Assembly (NCBI RefSeq): GCF_000143145.1
Contig: NC_014313.1
Location: 1,984,001-2,048,000 of the forward strand
Length of the DNA: 64,000 nt
DNA from: Hyphomicrobium denitrificans ATCC 51888
GTDB taxonomy: Bacteria; Pseudomonadota; Alphaproteobacteria; Rhizobiales; Hyphomicrobiaceae
Direction: 5' to 3'
How positions within the stretch are numbered: position 1 is the stretch's first letter; every line of letters begins with the position of its first letter. Below are positions 33,566 through 43,067 of the stretch, one piece after another. The notes beneath the pieces are model-generated. The model was not told where the DNA came from. It did not search any database and saw only the letters and a program-made list of their open reading frames with translations. A program made the position numbers and the translations under genes.

Positions 33566-35473
33566 TTACGCGCGCTCGCCGACGACGTCTGCGCGTCCGA
33601 GCGCGGCGAATACCGTTTTCACGATTCCTGACGCATTCAGACCCGCATCTTCGTACATCACTTCCGGTTTGCCGTGATCGATGAACACGTCGGGCAGAAC
33701 TTTCGTGCGCACGCGCAGGCCACGGTCGAGCAATCCTTCATCCGACAGGAACTGTAGAACGTAGCTGCCGAAGCCGCCAACGGAACCTTCCTCGACCGTC
33801 ACCAGCACTTCATGATTGAGCGCGAGGTCGCGGATCAGGCGCGTATCTAAGGGCTTGGCGAAACGCGCGTCGGCGACCGTCGTCGACAGCCCGAACGATT
33901 GCAGCTGATCGGCCGCCTTCAGACATTCCGCGAGCCGCGTTCCGAGCGAGAGCAGCGCGACCTTGGAGCCTTCGCGAACGATGCGCCCCTTGCCGATTTC
34001 GAGCGCGACGCCCGTTTGCGGCAGATCCACGCCGACGCCCTCGCCGCGCGGATAGCGCAACGCGCTCGGCCGGTCGTCGATCGCAACCTGCGTCGCAACC
34101 ATGTGAACGAGCTCGGCTTCGTCCGCCGCCGCCATGATGACGAAATCCGGCAGGCAACCGAGATAGGAGATATCGAATGAGCCCGCATGCGTCGCGCCGT
34201 CGGCGCCGACAAGCCCGGCGCGATCGAGAGCGAAACGCACCGGCAGCTTTTGGATCGCGACGTCGTGCACGACCTGATCGTAGGCGCGCTGCAGGAACGT
34301 CGAATAGATCGTCGCGAACGGCTTGTAGCCTTCGGTCGCCAAGCCCGCCGCGAATGTCACCGCGTGCTGTTCCGCAATGCCGACGTCGAACGTCCGCTCG
34401 GGGAATTCCTTGCCGAAATAATCGAGCCCCGTGCCGGACGGCATCGCCGCAGTGATCGCGACGATGCGATCGTCCTTGCGCGCTTCCGCGATCAGGCTGT
34501 CGGCGAAAACCTTGGTATAGCTCGGCGCGTTGGGCTTCGGCTTCACCTGCGCGCCGGTGACGACGTTGAATTTGTTGACGCCGTGATACTTGTCGTCGGC
34601 AGCTTCAGCCGGCGCGTAGCCTTTGCCTTTCTTCGTCACGACATGAACGAGGATCGGCGCCTGCTCGGCATCGCGGACGTTTTTCAGAACCGGAAGCAGC
34701 TGGCTGAAGTCGTGACCGTCGATCGGGCCGACGTAGTAGAAGCCAAGCTCCTCGAACCACGCTCCGCCCTGCCAGATGTGGCGGGTGTATTCTTCGACGC
34801 GTGCGGCGCGGCGTTCCCATTGCTTCGGAAGCATCTTGGCCAACTGCTTGGCATAATCGCGAAGGTGCAGATACGTCCCGCTGGATGTGGCGCGTGCGAG
34901 ATAGGCCGACAGCGCTCCGGTCGGCGGTGCGATCGACATATCGTTGTCATTCAGAATGACGATCAGGCGTTCGTTGCGCGCGCCTGCGTTGTTCATCGCT
35001 TCGTAGGCCATGCCTGCGCTCATCGCGCCGTCACCGATCACTGCGATGACGTTGTTCGAACCACCGCTGAGGTCACGCGCCACGGCCATGCCGAGCGCCG
35101 CCGAAATCGATGTCGAGGAATGCGCGGCGCCGAATGGATCGTAGGGACTTTCGTCGCGCTTCGTGAAGCCCGACAGCCCACCCGGCTGACGCAGCGTGCG
35201 AATGCGATCGCGCCGTCCTGTCAGAATCTTGTGCGGGTACGCCTGATGTCCGACGTCCCAGATCAGACGATCTTCCGGCGTGTTGAAAATCCAATGCAGC
35301 GCGACCGTCAGCTCGATGACGCCAAGGCCTGCGCCCAAGTGGCCGCCCGTCACCGAGACGGCGTCGATCATTTCCGCGCGCAATTCGTCCGCCAGCTGCG
35401 GAAGCTGATCTTCGGCGAGCCGGCGAAGCTCGTGAGGTGTCCCGATGCGATCGAGTAGCGGTGTCTTGCTCAC
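33566..35473 (-). CDS. dxs: 1-deoxy-D-xylulose-5-phosphate synthase
   Basis: 635 aa. Thiamine diphosphate motif [18 protein letters not shown]...NDNDMS (about 152-185), conserved [14 protein letters not shown], and the C-terminal transketolase region [34 protein letters not shown] are all present. It condenses pyruvate and glyceraldehyde 3-phosphate for isoprenoid synthesis by the MEP pathway. It follows xseB on the same strand, 193 bp apart, in the common HDAC-xseB-dxs order. Confidence 0.98.
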   Translation of the reverse strand: MSKTPLLDRIGTPHELRRLAEDQLPQLADELRAEMIDAVSVTGGHLGAGLGVIELTVALHWIFNTPEDRLIWDVGHQAYPHKILTGRRDRIRTLRQPGGLSGFTKRDESPYDPFGAAHSSTSISAALGMAVARDLSGGSNNVIAVIGDGAMSAGMAYEAMNNAGARNERLIVILNDNDMSIAPPTGALSAYLARATSSGTYLHLRDYAKQLAKMLPKQWERRAARVEEYTRHIWQGGAWFEELGFYYVGPIDGHDFSQLLPVLKNVRDAEQAPILVHVVTKKGKGYAPAEAADDKYHGVNKFNVVTGAQVKPKPNAPSYTKVFADSLIAEARKDDRIVAITAAMPSGTGLDYFGKEFPERTFDVGIAEQHAVTFAAGLATEGYKPFATIYSTFLQRAYDQVVHDVAIQKLPVRFALDRAGLVGADGATHAGSFDISYLGCLPDFVIMAAADEAELVHMVATQVAIDDRPSALRYPRGEGVGVDLPQTGVALEIGKGRIVREGSKVALLSLGTRLAECLKAADQLQSFGLSTTVADARFAKPLDTRLIRDLALNHEVLVTVEEGSVGGFGSYVLQFLSDEGLLDRGLRVRTKVLPDVFIDHGKPEVMYEDAGLNASGIVKTVFAALGRADVVGERA

Positions 35474-35666
35474 GGAATTACCCCAACTTAACGGAAAGTC
35501 TGCCGATCATCGCAACCTGCGGGAAATAGGCGGATGCTCATGCCGTTCATAGCGCTGATCAGTGCGCTCCCCAACGGGTCGGACGCTCAAGATGAATAGT
35601 GCGCGGGCTTGCCGCACTGGTATGTGTACTACATTCTCTGCGCGGGCGAAATTTTTACGTCACAGC

Positions 35667-35948
35667 TCAAAATGGCGCGCCATTATCCTTGTCGAGCGGG
35701 GTCGTTCCCTTCGGCGTTCCGTCGGCTCCCAAAGTCAGTTTTTCGACTTTTGCTTCCGCCGCTTTCAGCAGGCGGTCACAATGATCGCGCAGCGCTTCGC
35801 CGCGTTCATAAATCGTGATGCTTTCCTCGAGATCGACATCGCCACGTTCGAGCCGCCCGACGATCGCTTCGAGTTCTTTGAGCGCGCGCTCGAACGTCAT
35901 CGCCTTGATGTCGTCGAGCGCCTTGGCCGGTACTTTCGGTTCGGTCAT
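35667..35948 (-). CDS. xseB: Exodeoxyribonuclease VII small subunit
   Basis: 93 aa. The central signature [37 protein letters not shown] is that of XseB. The chain is helical and acidic with a charged C-terminus. It pairs with XseA, which is not in this window. It lies between the HDAC-like gene (46 bp upstream) and dxs, as is usual in alphaproteobacteria. Confidence 0.95.
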   Translation of the reverse strand: MTEPKVPAKALDDIKAMTFERALKELEAIVGRLERGDVDLEESITIYERGEALRDHCDRLLKAAEAKVEKLTLGADGTPKGTTPLDKDNGAPF

Positions 35949-35994
35949 GAATTTTGCCCTGCGGCTCTATCGTGTTGGCGTTAGCGTCTTTTAC

Positions 35995-36939
35995 TCAGGA
36001 GCCGGCCTGCATCAACGCCGAGACGTGCACTGCGACGGATTGCGCGAGCCCCCTGAGATCATACCCGCCCTCGAGAATCGATACGAGTCGGCCATTTGCA
36101 TGACGGCGCGCGAGTTCCGCCACCGCCTCGGTCGCCCAGCGAAAATCCTCCTCGACGAGTTCCAGCCCACCGAGCGGGTCGCGCTGATGCGCGTCGAATC
36201 CGGCCGAGATCATAATCAGGTCCGGCGCAAAATTATGGAGCGGCGCAAGAATTCGGTCTCGAAACGCTTCCTCGAAATGATAGCGGCCGTCGCCGGCCCT
36301 GAGGGGCGCGTTGAAGATATTGCCGGCGCCCGTCTCCTGCAACGCGCCAGTTCCTGGAAATAGCGGCATCTGGTGCGTCGAGCCATAGAACAAATTTTTG
36401 TTCGACCAGAATATTTCCTGCGTCCCATTGCCGTGATGGACGTCGAAATCGACGACCGCGACGCGTTCGACTCCGTGCTTCGCACGCGCATAGTGCGCGG
36501 CGACTGCGATGTTGTTGAACAGACAAAATCCCATCGCGAGATTGCTCTCGGCGTGGTGCCCCGGGGGGCGCACCTGGCAAAAGGCGTTAGCGGCCGCACC
36601 GCTGACGACGTGGTCGACGGCATCGAGCCCGGCGCCGACGGCACGGCGTGCCGCTTCCCAACTGCCGGGCGACACGACCGTGTCGCCATCGATGTGGTGC
36701 TGGCCTTCTTTGACGGTTTCGGCGAACCGCTTGAGCCCCTGCACGTAGTCCTGCCGGTGCGCCAGGGCGACGAAGTCCAGATCATCGTCCCGCAACGGCG
36801 CTAGCCTGCGATCCAATTTTGCAAAGCTGGCGTCACTCAAAAACTTGTCAATCGCACGCATTCTGTCGGGGCGTTCGGGATGCCCCTCGCCGGTATCATG
36901 GTTGAGAAAGGCCGGATGCGTGATGAGAATCGTCGTCAT
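35995..36939 (-). CDS. Histone deacetylase family protein
   Basis: 314 aa. Motifs of the zinc-dependent HDAC/acetylpolyamine amidohydrolase fold are intact: RPPGHHAE, DFDVHHGNGTQEIFW, SAGFDAHQRDPLGG and ILEGGYDL, supplying Asp/His/Asp zinc ligands and the tandem His pair. In bacteria such enzymes deacylate polyamines, acetoin or lysine in proteins; the actual substrate is unknown. It is transcribed with xseB and dxs. Confidence 0.9.
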   Translation of the reverse strand: MTTILITHPAFLNHDTGEGHPERPDRMRAIDKFLSDASFAKLDRRLAPLRDDDLDFVALAHRQDYVQGLKRFAETVKEGQHHIDGDTVVSPGSWEAARRAVGAGLDAVDHVVSGAAANAFCQVRPPGHHAESNLAMGFCLFNNIAVAAHYARAKHGVERVAVVDFDVHHGNGTQEIFWSNKNLFYGSTHQMPLFPGTGALQETGAGNIFNAPLRAGDGRYHFEEAFRDRILAPLHNFAPDLIMISAGFDAHQRDPLGGLELVEEDFRWATEAVAELARRHANGRLVSILEGGYDLRGLAQSVAVHVSALMQAGS

Positions 36940-36977
36940 GAAGCCTGCCGTTTCTTGATAGTCTTTTCGCCGTGCAA

Positions 36978-37859
36978 TCAGCTGAGATTCGAGTACGGCG
37001 CCACCGTCACGCCGGGTGGCGGTCTGCTGTCGGCCGGAACGAAAAAGTCTGGCACCAATGGCACCGATGGGTCGACGCGATATTTCTCGAAATCGGTGAC
37101 GCCGCCAACGGAATGAAGGAATGTATCGTCGATGAGAAAATTGCCGGTGAACGACTTCGCCGGTTGCAGAAAAACAAGATGAGCGGCGTCGGCGACGATC
37201 TCGGGAGAACGGCTCATGCGCATCATCTTATCGCCGCCGAGAATGTTGCGCACGGCGGCCGTCGCGATTGCAGTGCGCGGCCAGAGGGCGTTGACGGCGA
37301 TACCGTCGCTTTTCAATTCATCGGCGAGGCCGAGCACGCAAAGGCTCATGCCGTACTTCGCGATCGAATAGGCGACGTGACCCGAGAACCACTGCGCCTT
37401 CATGTCGAGCGGCGGCGACAACGTCAGAATGTGCGGGTTTTTCGCCTTTCTGAGATGCGGCAGACATGCTTGCGAAACGAGAAACGTTCCGCGCGTGTTG
37501 ACGCCGAACATCAGATCGAAACGCTTGATGTCCGTTTTGTCGATCGGCGTCAGGGAAATGGCGCTGGCGTTGTTAACGCAGATATCGATGCCGCCGAACG
37601 CTGAAACTGTCTGCTCGACGGCGCGCTGAACCTCGTCTTCGTGGCGAATATCGCAGGCGATCGCCAGCGCCTTGCCGCCGGAGTCCTCGATCTCTTTCGC
37701 AGCGGTATGGATCGTGCCTTCGAGCTTGGGGTTGGGATCGGATGTCTTCGCGACGATCGCGATGTTGGCGCCGTCACGCGCCGCGCGTTTCGCGATCGCC
37801 AGTCCGATGCCGCGACTCGCGCCCGTGACGAAGAGGGTTTTGCCCTTGAGCGACGCCAT
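36978..37859 (-). CDS. SDR family oxidoreductase, HSDL2-like
   Basis: 293 aa. NAD(P) motif TGASRGIGLAIA, NNASAISLTP, and the catalytic Tyr/Lys in YSIAKYG (Tyr about residue 164). The C-terminal DPSVPLVPDFFVPAD extension, after ARTAIATAAVRN and DDTFLHSVGGV, is typical of the HSDL2 subgroup of short-chain dehydrogenases. Substrate unknown, likely a hydroxyacyl or ketoacyl compound. It starts 71 bp after the enoyl-CoA hydratase-like gene. Confidence 0.87.
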   Translation of the reverse strand: MASLKGKTLFVTGASRGIGLAIAKRAARDGANIAIVAKTSDPNPKLEGTIHTAAKEIEDSGGKALAIACDIRHEDEVQRAVEQTVSAFGGIDICVNNASAISLTPIDKTDIKRFDLMFGVNTRGTFLVSQACLPHLRKAKNPHILTLSPPLDMKAQWFSGHVAYSIAKYGMSLCVLGLADELKSDGIAVNALWPRTAIATAAVRNILGGDKMMRMSRSPEIVADAAHLVFLQPAKSFTGNFLIDDTFLHSVGGVTDFEKYRVDPSVPLVPDFFVPADSRPPPGVTVAPYSNLS

Positions 37860-37930
37860 TCTTGTTCTCTCTTATTGAAGCGCGATCAAAGGGCATGCTA
37901 GCGCGCCGCAAGCTCGGGCGTAAGAGTGCG

Positions 37931-38704
37931 CTACACAGGTTTGCGGAAATTGGGGGATCGTTTTTCAAGAAACGCGGTAAATGCCTCAAGGGCTTCAGGC
38001 GAGGACAACCGCTCGCGGAAGGCTCTGACCTCTTTGTCCGTTTGCTGCAAAATTTCGACGGGGTTGCCGCGCATGAGGCTGCGCGTCACCGCCAGCGCTT
38101 CGGGCGGCATGCTTGCGAGCCGCTGCGCCGACGTCAAAGCCGTCTCTTCGAGCCGATCGAACGAAACGATTTTGTTGACGAACCCCGCCTGCACAGCCTG
38201 CTCGGCGGAAAGCGTTTCACCCAGCGCCAGCATTTCAAAGGCGCGCGCATAGCCCATGCGACGGGGCATGAGCACGCTCGATCCGGCTTCCGGAACGAGA
38301 CCGAGACTTAGGAACGGGGTGGCGAATGTCGATGACGGCGTTGCATAAACGAGATCGCAGTGAAACAGCATGGTCGTTCCGACGCCGATCGCCACGCCGT
38401 CGACCGCTGCGATCAGCGGCTTGCGGATCATCGGCAGCAGATAAACGAAACGGCGCACGTTGGCGCCGAGATCGCCGGTGCCCTGCGCGGTTGCCAGAAA
38501 ATCGCCGAGGTCGTTCCCAGCGGTAAAGACACCGGCCGAACCCGTGATCAGATGGACTGCAATCGCGGGATCGTTATCGCCTCTGTCGAAGGCGTCGCAC
38601 AGGTCTCCATACATGGCACTGGTCAGCGCGTTCTTTTTTGCTGGCCGCGTCAGGCGCAAGACCTGGACGCCGTCGGAAGCTGAAATTTCGACGTCGCCCG
38701 TCAT
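37931..38704 (-). CDS. Enoyl-CoA hydratase/isomerase family protein
   Basis: 257 aa from ATG 38704, overlapping the stop of the acyl-CoA dehydrogenase gene (ATGA). Crotonase fold: KNALTSAMYGDLCDAF, oxyanion GSAGVFTAGNDLGDF and PLIAAVDGVAIGVGTTMLFHCDLVYA. In place of the second catalytic Glu it has SLGLVPEAGSS (Glu kept), so hydratase or isomerase activity is possible. Presumably works with the dehydrogenase on an acyl-CoA. Confidence 0.88.
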   Translation of the reverse strand: MTGDVEISASDGVQVLRLTRPAKKNALTSAMYGDLCDAFDRGDNDPAIAVHLITGSAGVFTAGNDLGDFLATAQGTGDLGANVRRFVYLLPMIRKPLIAAVDGVAIGVGTTMLFHCDLVYATPSSTFATPFLSLGLVPEAGSSVLMPRRMGYARAFEMLALGETLSAEQAVQAGFVNKIVSFDRLEETALTSAQRLASMPPEALAVTRSLMRGNPVEILQQTDKEVRAFRERLSSPEALEAFTAFLEKRSPNFRKPV

Positions 38705-40470
38705 GCGAAAAGCGGCCCATGTGCATCGACGAGCACGGATTGGGCACCCCCTTGCACGGTTTCGGAAAGCCCTGCGGCTTCGGTCAGCAGATTTTCCGCG
38801 AAGAAGCGCGCGAGTGCGACGCGCGGCGAGGATGCATCCTCGGACAGCGCTCCCTTCGCGAGATAAGTGCCCCCTGCCGTCAGACTCATCAGGCGAAGAT
38901 AGGGCGTCGCCGACGCCAGCGCCGCCTCGGGTTCGCTTTTCAACATCAGGCCCATCCACAGCGTTGCGGTTTGGACGCCGCTGAGCGCTTCGGTCAGCCG
39001 CTGGGCCATGCGCCCGAACTCGGGCCGGTTGGAGGCGCGGACTTTCGCGATGACGTCCGCAAGCTCGGCAAGGTACGCGCTCACCACTCCGCCGTTTGCG
39101 AGCGGCAGTTTGCGCGTGACGAGGTCGATCGCCTGAATGCCGTTGGTGCCTTCGTAGATCGGCAGGATGCGCGCATCGCGAAGATACTGCGCGGCGCCGG
39201 TTTCTTCGACGAAGCCCATGCCGCCATGCACCTGAACGCCGAGGGACGCAACCTCGTTGGCGATATCGGTCGAGAACGCTTTCGCGAGGGGCGTCAGCAG
39301 CGCCGCCTTGTCGAGCGCGGCCTTGCGCTCGGATGGATCGTTCGACAGACGCGCGATGTCGTGCTCTCGCGCCGTCGCGAAACAGATCATGCGTGCGGCT
39401 TGCGTCAGCGCTTTCATCATCAGCAGCATGCGGCGAATGTCGGCGTGCTCGATGATCGGGCTCATGCCACTCGATCCATTCGACGCGAGGCTTTTGCCCT
39501 GGCGGCGCTCCCTGGCATAGGCGATCGCGTGCTGCGTCGCGCGTTCGGCGACGCCAACGCCCTGCAAGCCGACGCCCAATCGCGCCGCGTTCATCATCAC
39601 GAACATGGTCGCGAGACCGCGATTTTCCTCGCCGATCAGATAACCCGTCGCGCCGCCGTTCTCACCGAATTTCATTACGCACGTCGGGCTCGCCATGATG
39701 CCGAGCTTGTGCTCGACCCCGGCGCAGACGACGTCGTTGCGTTCGCCGAGCGATCCGTCGTCGTTGACGAGAAACTTCGGTACGAGGAACAGCGAGATGC
39801 CGCGCGTTCCGGCCGGCGCGTCGGGGCGTCGCGCGAGCACGAGGTGGATGATATTCTCCGCCATATCGTGCTCGCCGTAGGTGATGAAAATCTTTGTGCC
39901 GGTGATGCGGTATGTTCCGTCATCCTGCGGTACGGCGCGCGTCGTGAGCGGCCCGAGATCAGAGCCCGCGTGCGGCTCGGTCAGGTTCATCGTGCCGGTC
40001 CATTTGCCCGCCACCATGTTCGGCAGGTATTTTGCTTTGATCGCGTCGGTGCCGCCCGCCTCGATGGCGTGGATCGCGCCCTGCGTCAGCAGCGGACAGA
40101 GCCCGAATGAGACGTTCGATGCGTTCCATATCTCGCCCACCGCCGCCGAGACGATCTCCGGCAAGCCCTGCCCGCCAAACTCCTCGGCGCAGGGCAACGA
40201 GCTCCAGCCGCCTTCCGCGAATTGCCGGTAAGCATCGCGAAAGCCGGGCGGCGTCGTCACGGAGCCTGCGGAAAATTTCGATCCCGTCTTGTCGCCTGGC
40301 GCATTGAGCGGTGCTAAGACTTCGGCGCCGAATTTTCCGGCTTCTTCGATGACGGCGCGTATCGTTTCGGCATCGAGCCCGGCATAAAGCCCGCGACGAA
40401 GAAGATCATCGAGACCCGCTGCCGTCTTGAGGGCGAAAACGATGTCGTCTACTGGAGCCTGATAAGTCAT
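38701..40470 (-). CDS. Acyl-CoA dehydrogenase, long C-terminal type
   Basis: 589 aa, longer than the usual 380-400: a standard acyl-CoA dehydrogenase core (about 40-440, with GTMNLTEPHAGSDLGPLTT, ITYGEHDMAENIIHLVLAR and GGMGFVEETGAAQYLRDARILPIYEGTNGIQ) plus a helical C-terminal domain. This is the DmdC/3-methylmercaptopropionyl-CoA dehydrogenase-like subgroup, though length alone does not fix the substrate. FAD-dependent, cytoplasmic. It forms an overlapping unit with the enoyl-CoA hydratase-like gene. Confidence 0.9.
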   Translation of the reverse strand: MTYQAPVDDIVFALKTAAGLDDLLRRGLYAGLDAETIRAVIEEAGKFGAEVLAPLNAPGDKTGSKFSAGSVTTPPGFRDAYRQFAEGGWSSLPCAEEFGGQGLPEIVSAAVGEIWNASNVSFGLCPLLTQGAIHAIEAGGTDAIKAKYLPNMVAGKWTGTMNLTEPHAGSDLGPLTTRAVPQDDGTYRITGTKIFITYGEHDMAENIIHLVLARRPDAPAGTRGISLFLVPKFLVNDDGSLGERNDVVCAGVEHKLGIMASPTCVMKFGENGGATGYLIGEENRGLATMFVMMNAARLGVGLQGVGVAERATQHAIAYARERRQGKSLASNGSSGMSPIIEHADIRRMLLMMKALTQAARMICFATAREHDIARLSNDPSERKAALDKAALLTPLAKAFSTDIANEVASLGVQVHGGMGFVEETGAAQYLRDARILPIYEGTNGIQAIDLVTRKLPLANGGVVSAYLAELADVIAKVRASNRPEFGRMAQRLTEALSGVQTATLWMGLMLKSEPEAALASATPYLRLMSLTAGGTYLAKGALSEDASSPRVALARFFAENLLTEAAGLSETVQGGAQSVLVDAHGPLFA

Positions 40471-40548
40471 GGGTGGTGTCTCGGGCCTCTGCGTGTTTGC
40501 CGAACACTATGCTTGATGCGAAGCCGTAGCAAACCGGGTGATGGACGA

Positions 40549-41511
40549 ATGCAAGGCAGGATCGTGCCTGCGAACGCGGAATGGATCGAGGAAGCCGGCG
40601 GTCTGCTCCGCTCGGGCGCCCTCGTGGCATTTCCGACCGAAACGGTCTACGGCCTCGGGGCGGATGCGACCAACGGAGAAGCCGTGGCGCGCGTTTTTGC
40701 CGCCAAGGGCCGGCCGTCGTTCAATCCGCTGATCGTCCACGTGCTCGGGTTGGAACAGGCTGTCATCATCGGATCGTTCTCGGCAACGGCGCGGCGGCTG
40801 ACGGAAGCCTTCTGGCCGGGGCCTCTGACGCTTGTCGTGCCACGCATCGAGACGACGGACGTCAGCGAGCTTGTTTCCGCAGGCTTGCCGACAGTGGCGC
40901 TCAGGTCTCCGGATCATCCGGTTGCGCGCCAGTTGCTCAAGGCAGCCCAACGGCCGATCGCCGCTCCCTCCGCCAATCGCTCGGGCCATGTCAGCGCAAC
41001 GCGCGCCGAGCACGTCGCGGCGGATCTGGGCGACAGAGCCGCCGTCATTCTCGACGCCGGGCAAACGCCGCGCGGGCTGGAGTCGACCGTCGTCAGCCTT
41101 GCGGGCGCGGCTCCCGTTCTGCTCAGACCAGGCGCGATTTCCGCGGACGCGATCGAAAAGGTCCTCGGCGAGAAAATCGCGCGCGCGAGCGAGAGCGGCG
41201 AGCATCTGACCTCGCCCGGTCAGCTCAGAAGCCATTACGCGCCGAACAGCAGAATTCGATTGAACGCGACGGCGTGGGAGCCGCACGAAGCGGTGCTCGC
41301 CTTCGGAGCGGTCGAGGAGCATCCTTCAAAGGCAACGATCAACATCAGCCCGTCCGGCGATCTGATCGAAGCGGCGGCGAACCTTTTCGCGGCGCTTCGC
41401 AAGCTCGACGGCAGCGGCGCAGCGACCATCGCCGTCACGCCCATTCCGGCTCACGGTCTCGGCGAAGCCATCAACGACAGATTGGCGCGAGCGGCCGCAC
41501 CGCGCGATTGA
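40549..41511 (+). CDS. L-threonylcarbamoyladenylate synthase (Sua5 type)
   Basis: 320 aa from ATG 40549; an upstream TTG would add 12 residues. An N-terminal YrdC domain (about 10-195: FPTETVYGLGADA, KGRPSFNPLIVHV, ALRSPDHPVARQLL, SANRSGHVSATRAEHV) is followed by a linker (SPGQLRSHYAP) and a C-terminal Sua5 domain. It makes threonylcarbamoyl-AMP for t6A37 in tRNAs reading ANN codons. Divergent from the acyl-CoA dehydrogenase gene. Confidence 0.94.
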   Translation: MQGRIVPANAEWIEEAGGLLRSGALVAFPTETVYGLGADATNGEAVARVFAAKGRPSFNPLIVHVLGLEQAVIIGSFSATARRLTEAFWPGPLTLVVPRIETTDVSELVSAGLPTVALRSPDHPVARQLLKAAQRPIAAPSANRSGHVSATRAEHVAADLGDRAAVILDAGQTPRGLESTVVSLAGAAPVLLRPGAISADAIEKVLGEKIARASESGEHLTSPGQLRSHYAPNSRIRLNATAWEPHEAVLAFGAVEEHPSKATINISPSGDLIEAAANLFAALRKLDGSGAATIAVTPIPAHGLGEAINDRLARAAAPRD

Positions 41512-41524
41512 AATCTTGAAATTC

Positions 41525-41704
41525 TCAGCGTCCGACGATGATGCGATCGACGACCGGCCGCAGCAGAGGGCTATCGATGGCGAACGTCTTGAACGACGAT
41601 TGCGCCGACTGGACGAGGTGCGGGACGGACGGCGCGAAGGCCCAGACGGCGCCGTACATCAGCGCGGTCAGCGTTCCGTTCACGATCAGATACCGACGCA
41701 ACAT
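41525..41704 (-). CDS. Small membrane-anchored protein
   Basis: 59 aa starting MLRRYLIVNGTLTALMYGAVWAFAPS and ending RPVVDRIIVGR. There is one hydrophobic N-terminal segment (about 6-24) after two Arg, then a polar tail, so it is a signal-anchor or short exported protein. The family is unknown. It lies 117 bp upstream (in the direction of reading the minus strand, downstream) of the acyltransferase gene and may be co-transcribed with it. Confidence 0.5.
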   Translation of the reverse strand: MLRRYLIVNGTLTALMYGAVWAFAPSVPHLVQSAQSSFKTFAIDSPLLRPVVDRIIVGR

Positions 41705-41821
41705 CCTCGCACCCTGACGTCCGTTAACACTTCCTTAATCAAAACACGGACGAGCGGTCAGGCACAACCCCTTGTTGGCCGTTTTCGGTGAGTGATCGGA
41801 ATTTGGTGAACGCGGACGGGC

Positions 41822-42937
41822 TCAGCCGAAGATCGGCAGTGCGCGACGGCCCGCTGTCCTGATCCAATTCGTGACGACCGGCCTCAGCTGCAGCGAAGGC
41901 TTTTCGACGAAGCGCCACGATGCGATCGCCAGCGGCAGCACGATTGCGAACGCCACCAGCGTCAGCACGACCGGTGATATTGCGGGGAACAGCCAGAGAA
42001 GCGCCTGCTGGACGGGACCGGCAAAGATGTAGATGCCGAATGATGCGTCGGTGCGATTGCAGAGCCCGCGCAGCGGGCCCCAGGTTTTCGTCGCGGCCCA
42101 CAGCGCGCCGTAACCCAGAAAGAGCATGGCACCCACTTCCGCGAACGACGTCTGCACGGAGGCGATAAACATCAGAAACAGCGGCAGCAGCAGCGCGCCG
42201 GAGATCCGCAGATAGTCGCGCAGCAGATAGGCCAGCACGCCGCCGTAGAAATAAACGACGAAGTAGCGGAGGTTCTGGGTAAAGCCGTAGTCGTCCGGAT
42301 TGGCCGGCAACGACAGCGAGACGGTCGCGACGATCGCGCCAAGACCGGCAGCCGCGAACCAGCGAAGCTTCTCGTCGAACAGCCCCGCGACGCCGAGCAG
42401 GCCGAGCGCGACGTAGCAAGCCACCTCGTATTTCAGCGTCCACAAGGACGAGTTGACGTAGTCCGCATAGGCATTCGTTTCAAAAACGCCCGGCAGCGGC
42501 GCGGAGCCGGTTGCGAGCGTCAGCGTCTTGACGACGTAGCCGTAGAGTTCCGTGCTTTTGAAATACGCGCCGGCCGGCAGCGTGGAGACGACAGGTCCGA
42601 GCACGAACGCGACGGCAAGAACGCAGACGATCAACGCCGGAAAAATCCGCAGCCCGCGCGCGACGGTGAAATCGACAAGGCTGCGACTGCGATCGAAGCT
42701 TTGCGCGACCATCACGCCGCTCAGGATGAAAAAGACGCGTACGGCGCATTCGCCAAGCGAGCGCCCGAGCCAAGGTTGCAGCGGCTCCGCGACCGACGTT
42801 CCGGCTGCGTAGAGGTAGCTGTGCGAGACGAGCACCAGCGTCGCCATCGCGAAGCGCAGGACGCCGAAGCTGTTGCGGTCGGGAGAAAGAATGTCGGCGA
42901 GACGTGGCGAGCTGGCGAGATGCGTATGAATTGTCAT
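41822..42937 (-). CDS. Acyltransferase 3 family membrane protein
   Basis: 371 aa from ATG 42937. About ten hydrophobic helices. The catalytic His is in the first periplasm-facing loop region (LRFAMATLVLVSHSYLYA), followed by FFILSGVMVAQSFDRS and SSLWTLKYEVACYVALG, as in OafA/ExoZ-type O-acyltransferases. These acylate exported polysaccharides or peptidoglycan at the inner membrane. Upstream start options exist, but the basic segment before MTIHTHL is not family-like. Confidence 0.88.
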   Translation of the reverse strand: MTIHTHLASSPRLADILSPDRNSFGVLRFAMATLVLVSHSYLYAAGTSVAEPLQPWLGRSLGECAVRVFFILSGVMVAQSFDRSRSLVDFTVARGLRIFPALIVCVLAVAFVLGPVVSTLPAGAYFKSTELYGYVVKTLTLATGSAPLPGVFETNAYADYVNSSLWTLKYEVACYVALGLLGVAGLFDEKLRWFAAAGLGAIVATVSLSLPANPDDYGFTQNLRYFVVYFYGGVLAYLLRDYLRISGALLLPLFLMFIASVQTSFAEVGAMLFLGYGALWAATKTWGPLRGLCNRTDASFGIYIFAGPVQQALLWLFPAISPVVLTLVAFAIVLPLAIASWRFVEKPSLQLRPVVTNWIRTAGRRALPIFG

Positions 42938-43067
42938 GGCGTCCGGGCGTGCTGGATTGAAACCGTCAGCACGCGGCGACGCACGGTCCGTGCCAGCGCG
43001 GTTAACGGCGAACACACGCCGCCGCCGAACGCTTAACGCTTCGCTCTCTCCTGCACCAAAACGAACC

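Noticed and set aside
35609..35670. Frame with WYVYYILCAG resembling the start of a GIY-YIG endonuclease
   Set aside because: Only about 12 residues match and no further motif follows; it runs into the xseB 3' end on the other strand. Chance is as likely as a gene remnant.
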